A DNA stretch of 64,000 nucleotides from Corylus avellana (lineage: Eukaryota; Streptophyta; Magnoliopsida; Fagales; Betulaceae), in contig NC_081545.1 of NCBI RefSeq assembly GCF_901000735.1, positions 11,269,973-11,333,972 of the forward strand, written 5' to 3'. Below, piece after piece: positions 1 to 9,631 of the stretch. Below the pieces are notes generated by a model, which saw only the letters and a list, made by a program, of their open reading frames with translations, was not told the DNA's origin and did no database searches. The stretch's first letter is position 1. Every line of letters begins with the position of its first letter. The position numbers and the translations under genes are program-made.

Positions 1-1570
1 GGAAAAGGTACCACTTGAGCTAAAGGCTCATTATATATATAAAACAAGTTAAGTATGGTGTTAAAATAGCACAAATGTTTATGAAGTACTCGCATAGAGG
101 GATAGTGGTGTGGTATTTGACCAAATTGATAGATTCTTAACAGATAGGAAAAATACATTTTGGAATAGTAATGTAGTATATAGCATTACCCATTTAAAAA
201 TTGCATGTGAGAATTATGTCCTTACGGGCCATAGGTTAGTGAAAGTTTTTTCTAACATAGTTGCAAGGAAAATTGTTCTAACAAATATATATTCCACAAT
301 ATAAATCATCAATTTAAGTTTTTGAAAACAGTTTGTATACTTCATCATTGTTTACCACAATCGTAAAATGCGAATATCACTTTTATATATCTGCATTTGC
401 ATCATGTTTTTATAAACTACATCAGCACGGTTATTACGGTTATTAAATGCTGTTACTATTCTCTCTCTTTTTTTGTTATTAAATGCTATTATTATTCGCT
501 ATCCCATGTTAGGTAATGGGTCTTTTGGACATATTTTAGTCCCTTGAGCCTTCTTTGGGTCTCTATTATAATGTATTTGAAACTATTTTAAAAATAATTT
601 GGACCAATTTTTAGTGTTTTGGGCTTGTTTTAATTTTTTTTAAGCCCTAATATTTTAAAAAAATATATTGATTTCACATTACTTTTGTATTTTTGCCCAG
701 GTGTTACACGAGAAAGCAACCGTGGTGTGAGAGGAAGAAGATAGTGGCTCTACTCTCCAATGGCGTCACAACGTGAAGTGAATGAGAGTCTAAGATATGA
801 GATAATGAATGATGAGAGGCAAGAGGAAGAAGATGGTGGCTTTGGGCTCTGGCAGTGTCATGGTGAACCGGTGAAGTGAATGACTGAACTATGAAGAAAA
901 AAAAATCTAAAACAATGTAAACATAACTTATATCCAATCCAAAACATCGTTTTCGTAAATTTATTTTTAGGGGATAGTTTTTTTCTAAATTGGGTTGGAG
1001 AAATTTCTTTTAATTTAATCTATAAAAGTGACATGTGTCCCTTGAACATGTGAGATGTACATATTTTTTTAATACTATTTAAGTTTTCCTCTAAACTGGG
1101 TTGAAGGAATTTCCTTCAATCTAGTCTATAAAAATGACATGTGTCCTTTTTTTTAATAACATGTGAGATGCACTTGTTTTCTTAATAAAATTTATTTCAA
1201 CGCTGTCCCTACTATTAAAAAAATATGTGCATATCACATGTTCAAGGAACACATGTCACTTTTATAGATTAAGTTGAAAGAAATTCCTTCAAGGAAAACT
1301 TTGTCCTTTTAATATATATATTATCGCATCTATATATCCTAAAAGCGTTATGACGTTATCTGTATTCACATGTGCAGATAACGAATAATTATTAATAGTA
1401 TATGCGAGCACTTAATATCCGCCGGCATGTGGACTCTACTACAAATGAATTAAGATCTTCTTTATTTTATTTGAACAGGAAAATATACAGTTAATTATAG
1501 CGGAGTGCACAACTCCATCCAAATAGATTTTATTTTTTTTAGTTTTCTTTTGCAAATAGAACTTCTTTCC
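1..1570. other. Intergenic, AT-rich, no gene recognised
   Basis: I see no convincing coding exon. Short open frames here have no recognisable domain and no splice context. The only structure is the foldback repeat at 965-1312, described separately. The right-hand end grades into the promoter of the OB-fold gene. Confidence 0.6.
965..1312. repeat. Foldback (MITE-like) repeat with duplicated left arm
   Basis: The left half holds two direct copies of a ~115-bp block, beginning near 965 and near 1080. Both contain the string ACATGTGTCC and a block reading roughly 'aactgggttgaaggaatttc'. The right side (about 1226-1307) is the inverse of that block. Related blocks recur near 6520-6600 and 15540-15600. 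No terminal coding sequence is present. It is probably a non-autonomous DNA transposon remnant; the superfamily is not determined. Confidence 0.5.
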
Positions 1571-1747
1571 AGCCCAAACCATAAACCCAAACAAAAATAA
1601 AAGAATAAAAAAAAGCCCAAAAACCCGAGGTCCCCAAAATCCCAATCGCCTCAGAATAAGGTCACAACTACGCCTAGGGTTTAGCTTCAACCCCCCTTTT
1701 GGCGTTCTCAAGTGTGTAGGGGTTTTGAGCTTTTTGGACGATTAACA
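1571..1747 (+). promoter_or_regulatory. Promoter/5' leader with telo-box and site II-type motifs
   Basis: A telo-box (TAGGGTTT) lies at 1675-1682, about 65 bp before the start codon. Two inverse site II cores (AGCCCA) lie at 1571-1576 and 1614-1619. In plants, telo-box plus TGGGCY site II elements are typical of housekeeping, replication and translation genes. The function here is inferred from motif content only. Confidence 0.5.
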
Positions 1748-3966
1748 ATGGCGCAAGCGACGACGGCGACTGCGACAGGGAAGAGGAAGCCGGTGTTCAT
1801 CAAGGTCGACCAGTTGAAGCCCGGCACGCAAGGCCACACGCTTATTGTCAAGGTTGTAAGCTCCAAGCCCGTCAAGGTCGCCAACAACAAGCCTGGCCGA
1901 TCATCCATGCTTCTCTCTCGCCCTCACCAACCTACTCGTATCGCCGAGTGCCACGTCGGCGACGAGACCGGCACCATCGTCTTCACTGCCCGCAATGAAC
2001 AAGGTATACAGTACGTGTGTTGATAAATATATTTTTTTTTAGGTAAATGCTTGTGTTTAGATTCTGAGAGAATTTGTGCGAATATGGAAGAAATTGGTTT
2101 TTCGTTTCCTTGCTTTGTTTGGGAAACTGATTCTGGGTGTTTTGTCGGAGAGCAGAATAGTAGCTGATTCTGGGTTTTTTGTCGGAGAGCAGAATAGTAG
2201 CTGATTCTGGGTTTTTGGGTGAATAGCAAAACACACTTTCCTCGAATATTAACAACCAACTCATAATACAAAACTTTTTTTTTAAAAAAAAAAATTGAAC
2301 GCTTTTTATAGAACTTTTCAAACAACTTTTTGTAAGAATATTTTGAAAGAACAAGTTCTTTATTTTGGAGGAGCATGTGAGATATTATTATTATTATTAT
2401 TATTATTATTTAAAAAAAAAAAAAAAAAGAAGCTATTCTCATGGAGAGGTGTGGCCGCGCAGCTACCCCTGTCCTGGTCGGGGTGGCTGCGTGGCCACCT
2501 GATTCTTCATGAGAGTGGTCACACGGTCAAGTAAAGAGCTCTACATTTGTTTGTGATTTTTCGAAATAAGGAGGAGTAATCCACAGAAAACCTTTTCTTA
2601 AATGTGAATCCCAAAAAAAAAAAAAATCGAAAAATGTTTCTCATCTTTTTGTCAAGTTAAAAACACTTTTTGAAACAGGAAACAAAAAACACTTATCCCA
2701 ATATACTAACATAGTTTCTCTGGTTTTAGGTGGTGTTTCCGTTGCTGCCTTAATTTGAGAAAAGGGAATATTGTTAGTTTGGGTATTTGATTATGGATTG
2801 TTTGGGGAAGGTTACTCTGTGCTACTCTTGGGGTTTTTAATTTTTAATTTTTGTCTTAAATGTATGTAAGTAATTACTAGGTTATACATGTTTATTTATG
2901 CGAAGCTGTTCTTTGGTTGTTTTGGTGGTATTTTGGTGTCTTTGATTGCTATGATAGCTTGGAAAAAGGGAAGACATTTATGTTTTAGGTATTGGGATTT
3001 TCATTGCCTGGGACCTGGGATTGGTGCAACTCTGGGCATTTGCTGGAAATCAAAACAATGAGTTTGTGCACACTTGTGTGTGCATGCACATACGGATATC
3101 CGTGCCTGAATATTAACGTGTGGATTAATGTATGTAAACATATTATTTGTGCATTTGTAGTAAGGTTTGGTTCTGAAAAACTGAGAAAGGTGTAGTTATT
3201 GCTATTATACTTTTATAAAACTGATGTAAACATATTATTTGTGCATTTGTAGTAAGGTTTGGTTCTGAAAAAGTGAGAAAGGTGTAGTTATTGCTAGTAT
3301 TCTTTTATAAAACTGATGTACTTATAAAAAAACATTTGCTAGTGTGCTAACGTATTCTGTGTGTACAGTATTTAGTTGCACTGAAACCATGCATGTATTG
3401 GTATATGTTGATGTATGTATGTATAATGTATATGACCTTGCTTTCTCTGTTGCAATGGAGGTTGGGAGTATTTGTTCTGATTTCTTGGTTGCTGAGAAAG
3501 TGTAGGAACAGAAAGGAATTTGTGAATTTGAGTTTTTTTTGTTTTCTCTATTTGTTTGGCTTGATAATGATAAATCCTTTAATTAATTGTGCCTAGTGCA
3601 ACTTCATCCATTAAATGTGAAGCTTCAGGTTTTAAATTGGTTTATTATTTCCTAAATTCATTAGTTGGATGAGTATCAAACTTCTATACACACATATAAT
3701 TTTAGCAGCTAGATAAAGGTTTACAAAGTATTACTCTTCTTTATTGTATTAATTCATAGCTTTATTCATGTGCAGTTGATATCATGAATCCAGACTCCAC
3801 TGTAATCCTTCGGAATGCAAAGATTGACATGTTTAAAGGTTCTATGAGGCTAGCAGTTGATAAATGGGGACGTGTTGAAGCTGCCGAACCTGCTAATTTT
3901 GAAGTTAAAGAGGATAACAATCTTTCTCTTGTCGAGTATGAACTAGTTAATGTTATTGAAGAATGA
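1748..3966 (+). CDS. OB-fold single-strand nucleic-acid-binding-like protein (two exons)
   Basis: Coding exons are 1748-2003 and 3776-3966 (447 nt, 148 aa). The start MAQATTATATGKRKPVF is the first ATG of the frame. The donor AAG|GTATAC and acceptor GTGCAG join phase 1 and restore ...NEQVDIMNPDSTVIL. The N-terminal half carries the conserved IKVDQLKPGTQGH and ECHVGDETGTIVF strands of an OB fold. The C-terminal exon has RNAKIDMFKGSMRLAVDKWG and ends EYELVNVIEE. This matches the plant At4g28440-type family, related to the human SOSS-B/NABP single-strand-binding proteins. Its precise plant role is not established; nucleic-acid binding is inferred from the fold. The single intron (1772 bp) contains two tandem duplications and a GC-rich hairpin. 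The length is normal for the family and no damage is seen. Confidence 0.93.
2127..2210 (+). repeat. Tandem 37-bp repeat in the OB-gene intron
   Basis: Copies begin at 2127 and 2164, with a partial third at 2201. Each opens CTGATTCTGGG and contains GTCGGAGAGCAGAATAGTAG. The copies are almost identical, so the duplication is recent. Confidence 0.85.
2451..2498. repeat. GC-rich hairpin (GTGGCC...ACCCC / GGGGT...GGCCAC)
   Basis: A 19-nt arm at 2451-2469 is nearly the inverse complement of 2480-2498, around a 10-nt loop. It sits after a TTA-repeat and poly-A tract in an AT-rich intron. It resembles the GC-rich modules at 5346-5620 and 16676-16800. Confidence 0.7.
3132..3315 (+). repeat. Perfectly phased 92-bp tandem duplication in intron
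   Basis: Unit 1 is 3132-3223 and unit 2 is 3224-3315. Both carry GTAAACATATTATTTGTGC and end TTATAAAACTG, with only a few substitutions between them. Confidence 0.88.
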
Positions 3967-4329
3967 TTGTATCATGTGGAAGCAATGTTTTGACATTAGG
4001 GGTTTGATTTCTGTTTGCTGGCATTGAACTATTATCTTGGTTCCGATTTCTATATGTGGTATGCAAGTCTTGCTGAAGTTGTTTTTATCCCTAATATGTC
4101 TATCATTACTGCAAGTAATTGTGAAATTGAGAATGTGATTGCATCTGGAAAAGTTGTCAACTCTCCATTGTTGTACTTGGAAAAGTAAAATATCACATTT
4201 TCAACTCAGGGCCAAAACAATCTCATATTGTCAACAATTCAATTTCAATTTTTGTTTCTTTGCTTGCTTGTAAATTTATGAGATCTTGATTGCAAAGTAA
4301 TAATGTTGCAATTTTTAGCTGAGATACCA

Positions 4330-4897
4330 AGTTGTAGTTTCACTTAACAAAAGTGGTTTTGTGCTTTTTGTTTGGGTGCATGTGGGACTTGTGGTTCTAC
4401 AGCTAAAGAACTATTGGCACAATTCTTGCCCCTTCCTTTTAATATTCCCTCTCCCTTTACCTCCATAAAAAGAAAAAAGAAAAAGGAAAATTCCCTCAGC
4501 CTTCACTCTCGAGGGATTCTAAAAGGTAGTTATTCTCCTCTCAACAGAACATCCAATCAGGGAGACCAAATTCTGTTTCCATGTCCTTTCTTTTAGTCCA
4601 ATTTCCTCAACTCTAAGACATAAATTTTATGTGAGATTTTTGAAATATTTTTGATCTTTATTAAATAATATTTATTTCAATTTCATAATATATTTTTATT
4701 TAAATTACACTATGATTTGTTATTAACCTTTCTTTATTTGTAAGTCTTGAACAACAAAGTAGCAAAAGATATTTAAGGTATATTAAAGTTTGACCTTGTG
4801 AGGTAATTAATGTTGTTTTTATCAATAATAAAAAATTTGCTATTTTTAGGGAGTCTTTATTTCTCAATGAGCCTTTTAATACTATTTCTTAAGATAA
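4330..4897. other. 3' flank of the OB gene, no gene seen
   Basis: AT-rich sequence after the probable 3' UTR of the OB-fold gene (3967 to about 4330). I recognise no coding exon, RNA gene or complete repeat here. Confidence 0.5.
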
Positions 4898-5105
4898 GGG
4901 TAAAGTTTACGTACCCCCTTAAGCTACAACCCAATTAACAATGTCTCCACAAACTTTCAATTGAGACAATGTACTCTAAACTACCAAAACATTGTTAATG
5001 TCTCCATTAAAGCTAACAAAAAGATAAAAAATATTCTTATAAATTTCACAATAAGACAAAAATACCTCTGTACATTTGAAAAAAAAAAAAAAAAAAAGAA
5101 AAAAT

Positions 5106-5842
5106 TACACTTTACCCACTAAAGTTTGAGCCATTTTCAATTTGACCTCTAATATTTCAATTTTTACAATACACCCCAAATGTGGCCTATCCGTTAACAA
5201 TTTTCGTCCAATTTAACCGAAAATTGGTCACGTCTTGGCACGTGTATTTTTGGTCTTAAATTTCCAAAATTGTCCCCATGTATTTTAACAAATTTCAAAA
5301 ATGACCCCAAGTCGAACCAAAATAAAAAATTAAAAAATAATTAAAAAAAACTTGGGGCCATTTGGGGGTGGGCCCCCATCTGGCCGGATTGGGGGTGGTC
5401 GACCACCCTTAAGGCCCAAATGGGGGTGGTTACGACCACCCTCGGCCACCCCCAAATGGCCAAGGAGGTGGCTCAACAAGGGTGGTCAGCCACCCGCCAT
5501 GAGGGTGGCACCCCAATTCGGCCAAATGGGGGTGGCCAAGCCACCCCCATGGCCAAAGGGGGGTGGTTGGCCTCCCCCCAAAATGGCCAAAGGGGTGGCT
5601 ACGGCCATCACCAATTTTTTTTTTTTTTTTTTTTTTGAGTTTTTTTTATTGTTTTTAAATAAAAAAATAAAATTGTAGGGGCAATTTAATATTTTCTATT
5701 ATTTTCATTAGAAAAAAGGAAAATGATTAACATATGGGCCACATTAAATTTTTTTTTAACTTTGGTAGTGTGCATTGTAAAAATTGAAACATTGAAGAGC
5801 AAATTGAAAATCGACTCAAACTTTGGGGGATAAAGTGTACTT
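5106..5842. mobile_element. Inner nested inverted-repeat element
   Basis: The left arm begins TTACACTTTACCC and runs through AAAGTTTGAG, TTTCAATTTG and TTTCAATTTTTACAAT (about 5106-5172). The right arm (about 5758-5842) reads the same blocks in inverse order and ends at the inverse of TACACTTTA. It has no coding capacity. The core contains the GC-rich hairpin array at 5346-5620. Confidence 0.72.
5346..5620. repeat. GC-rich palindromic minisatellite
   Basis: An abruptly GC-rich island inside AT-rich DNA, built of short hairpins of the form GGGTGG...CCACCC. One is the perfect palindrome GGGTGGTCGACCACCC near 5394-5409. Others are GGGGGTGGCCAAGCCACCCC-like and GGGTGGTCAGCCACCC. A 108-codon open frame across it (5352-5678) is a by-product of the repeat and not a gene. 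Confidence 0.75.
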
Positions 5843-6410
5843 AACCCAATAAAAATTTTAAAAACGAAAATTTTAATTTAAAAAAAAAAAAACGACTTTT
5901 TTAAAAAAGAAAATTTTTATTTAAAAAAATGAAAAAACAAAATTTTTTAAACGAATTTTTTTAAAAAAAAATTTTTGAAACGGAAAATTTTATTTTAAAA
6001 GAAAATTATAAAACAAAAACTTAAAAAAAAAAAAACACGAAAATTTTCAATTTTTATTAAAAAAAAAAAAAATTTATTTTTTAAAATGAATTAAAAAAAA
6101 AAACCGGAATTTTTTAGTTAAAAATAAAATTATAAAACAATTTTTTTTAATAAAACGAAAATTTTCAATTTTTATATATATATAAAAAAAAAAAGTCAAA
6201 TTTTTTTTTTCTTATAAAAGGAATTTTTTTTTATTTGGCCACCCTTGGTTTTTATATATATAGTTTTAGGTTTTTTCTATAAGTTTCAGTATTTTTTGTT
6301 TTATTTTACTAAGGGTAGTTCCGTCATTGGGGAAACATTGACAATTTTTAGTAATTTGAGGAGGACATTGTCAATTAGATTGTAGTTTGAAGGGATATGT
6401 GGACTTTCCC

Positions 6411-6939
6411 ATTTATTTTATAAGGAGCACTTAGGTAAGGTAGCCACCTTAGATGGTTAGTCTTTGAGCTGCACCTTGTACAATGTTGGGATTAGATTAT
6501 TCTCCCTTTGTACAAAATGTTCCTCCAAATTGAGTTGAAATTAAATTTCTCTAATCTAATCTATTAAACTAACGTCTATCCAAAATGTATATGAGAATGA
6601 CATACTCTATGAATCACATGCATTTTAGATCATGCATATAAAAATCACATGCTCTATTAAAAATACTTTTGTCAGTTTGATTTCATCTCTTTGACGTCTA
6701 AATCTATCCTTGCCTTTCCTTTGTTCCTTTAATTTTATTTTAAATGTGATCCAAATTTATCATTGAGCTAGATAATTTATTCAAACTAGGTTTTATTTTT
6801 AGAAAAAATTCAAACTTGTTCACAAGCTACTCAATTAATTTATTCATTCCTTACATAAAGTAAATATTATCATTAGTTATTTAAAATTACTATTAAGATT
6901 TTATCATTTGAAGTTAAAGAGATAAATTAATTTTTATTA
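6411..6939. other. Repeat-rich spacer entering the duplicated segment
   Basis: No gene is seen. From about 6590 onward the sequence is homologous to about 15545 onward, the left end of the segmental duplication. Confidence 0.5.
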
Positions 6940-7306
6940 GGGGAAAATACACTTTACCCCATGAACTATTCACCAATTTACACTTTTAACCCAAATGTTT
7001 AAAAAGTGACACTTTACCCCTTCCCAAAAGTATCTGACATGAACACTTGATCCCCTGAAGTATTTTGAGTTGACACTTTATTCTCTAAAGTAGTTAAGTT
7101 TTGGGGGTGGTAAAGTGTCAACTCAAGAGGGTAAAGTGTCAATTTAAAATACTTTAGGGAGTAAAATGTACTTCATGAGGGTCAAATGTCAATGTCAAAT
7201 ACTTTGGGAGAGGGAGGGGAAGGGGGGGAGTGGAGGTAAAGTGTCACTTTTTAAACATTGAGGTTAAAAGTGCAAATTGATGGATAGTTCAAGGAGTATT
7301 TTCCCC
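6940..7306. mobile_element. Mutator-like MITE with a 9-bp target duplication
   Basis: The ends are GGGGAAAATAC and its inverse GTATTTTCCCC. The two halves are nearly inverse complements over their whole length, so the element can form one hairpin. It is flanked by the perfect 9-bp direct repeat TTTTTATTA (6931-6939 and 7307-7315). Nine-base target duplications are characteristic of the Mutator superfamily. The paralogous site in duplication copy B, near 16340, lacks the insertion and so represents the empty site. Confidence 0.85.
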
Positions 7307-9256
7307 TTTTTATTATAAACTTCTAAAAATTAACTTCACCAACTTTGTATTTGTAATGACGCATAATTTTTTTTTATTATGAAATGAACTAATTATAAGA
7401 TCTTATAACCATATTTAGAATAATAAACAACGAAATCTTGAGTCTATATGTATGTTTTATAGTACACACGCACACACGACAAATCTATATCAAGACCGAC
7501 AATCACAAGATATCAAGCTTATTTAATAAACAAGCCTAGATTCTAATTTGAGCTTTTAGTTTGTTAATAAACAAACTGAAATTCAGTCAAATTTATAGGA
7601 GTCGAGCTCGAACTGATTACGAACAACTTGTTTCAATTACAACCCAAATTGGGATCAAGTATATTAGTTTTAGGCATGATTTAGGCCCACCATGTAACTG
7701 CATTTTAAGACCCTCATCTCACTATAAATATTAAATACCATTGCACCAACCCCCAACTTACAACACTCGCTTTTTATAGGGCTCAACTAGTAAAGAACAG
7801 ATCAGTTGAAGACATCAAACAGATACTGCATACATAGCCCTCAGGAAGCTTACCACAGAAAACATTTCTGCAAGGCTAATTTGATGAGAAAAAGAAAAGG
7901 CACTAGGAATATTTTGCAATCACATAGGGACAAAATTAATCTCAATGTTGGAAAGTAAGATGTCAAGGTAAAGCTGACAAGTGTATCAATGGATTATAAC
8001 TGAGGCAAACCTAAGTTTCTCATGAAGGACAATTAAGTTAATAGTAAACCCAGGCAATTCTACAAGAAAAAGGAACTGTTAAAAACATCACCAAGATTTG
8101 AGCAGATTACATCTGATAGTTAAGGACAATGTACAATGCTGCCATCAAATTCCATGGCAACTAAAACTTCCTATCAGTGCACATCTGTTTACAAATATGA
8201 TTCCGCCGTCTACTATGCAAAACAGTATAAAGATCATTAAGGATATAATTATTAGACAAAAGTAGTTCAAAAAAGAAGTGTTCAAAAACTAATCTAGTAG
8301 CCATGATTAATATGCCAATGTCCACCACGAAATAGCAACAAAACTATAGAAGAAAGCAAGGAAAGATCATCTTAGTCCTTCTCCAGGTAGGATTGCCAAC
8401 AATTAGAGGAGATTACAGCCCTAAACAAACAAAAGATAGAGTCAGAAATAAAACTATCAATTGAGTCGCAAAATGCTGGGCTCATTGTAACACCCAGATG
8501 GCAAGAAATGACATGTCCTCGAGTTACTTGAGACAAGGATATACTAAACTACAAGAATGGTATGATTAGAAATCATCTCCCATGGATGTTTACTATCATC
8601 ATGTTTATACAAAATTTCAAGATTCTTTTTTTTCCTGTGAACATTCGATGATAATACAATACAGCAACAATTCCTGCAATGAGCTAAAGTTATGACAAAA
8701 AAGCTGCCACAGTTATCAACCTACATATCGATAAACCTAGAAATGGACTTTTTACTTTTTTGTTTTAGTCCTAAGACATTTAGAACAGGACTGCCCAGCT
8801 CAAACACACAGGCTAACTACACCGGAAACGCACAAGTACTTGACCTGGTGAGAGTTTCTCCCCTGATATTTAGCCCCAATAGAAGTAAATGGGAGAAACT
8901 ATGGTACATGGGAGGACCTTCTTCTTTTTTTCCTTTTTTCAGTTCATATGTACCAAGAAGATACCTACTGCTCACTGTCATAGATGCAATAATAAAAAAC
9001 TTCAACAAATAGAGAATGAAAATAGACATACATCACTGCTTCACGTGATTCACTGTTGGCAGGGTGAAAAAGATAATTAGGAGTGTGCTCAAATGTTTTA
9101 CATCAAGTTCTTATGGCCTTAGGATAGAGCCAGATAAAGAGGAAAAAAAAGAAATTTTTGAGAACAGAATTATCCACTACTTCTATACTATTGGCATCAT
9201 TCTCTTAGAAAGCAAGAACTTTGGATAAAACTTCTCCCAAACCCATGCGATATTCA

Positions 9257-9276
9257 TCACGAATCACCATTGCCAG
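9257..9276 (-). CDS. Alternative terminal exon of NFD6-like copy A
   Basis: After an acceptor TCAATCAG, these 20 nt join exon 2 in the same phase as the standard last exon and encode AGNGDS plus stop. They parallel ACNDDV from 9651-9632 nearly base for base (CTGGCAATGGTGATTCG against CTTGCAATGATGATGTG). The two therefore look like tandemly duplicated, mutually exclusive last exons. Expression is not shown by sequence. Confidence 0.6.
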
Positions 9277-9631
9277 CTGATTGAATAAGAGATATTAGTA
9301 TCATGCTTTATTGACCTTATTAACATCGATGCAAGCATTTCAGCAATTTTTAGGAAAAAAAAGAAGAAGTAAATTAATACATTATTCTGCAATACATCTT
9401 CCCAATTAAAGTCTATGAGCTATAAATAAAAAATCAAGCATCAGACAAAAAGAGAAAATGTCTTAGCCATAGATGAAAACAACAAAGTCTACTAGTTCAC
9501 TAAGTTTTGGAGCTCAGGATGTTCAACTTGTCTCTTCTGCAGCTCATTCAAAACTTCTAACTTATCAGCAATCACTGTCTTATAATGAGCAATTTTGCAC
9601 ACAAAACTTTGCTTGAATCCTCGGGCATGCA

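Larger units (their letters stand above)
4898..6410. mobile_element. Outer terminal-inverted-repeat element (non-autonomous)
   Basis: The left end begins GGGTAAAGTTTACG at 4898. The right end finishes GTGGACTTTCCC at 6410. The two ends are inverse complements over about 90 bp, including the shared core ACAATGTC and the AARCTACAAYCYAATT block. No transposase frame is present. A second inverted-repeat element is nested inside at 5106-5842, and the segment 5843-6310 is low-complexity A/T. I could not see a clear target duplication, so the superfamily is unassigned. Confidence 0.7.

Noticed and set aside
5352..5678. 108-codon Pro/Gly-rich open frame
   Set aside because: It is the translation of the GC-rich hairpin minisatellite followed by a poly-T run; a second open frame covers the same bases and neither has a gene context.
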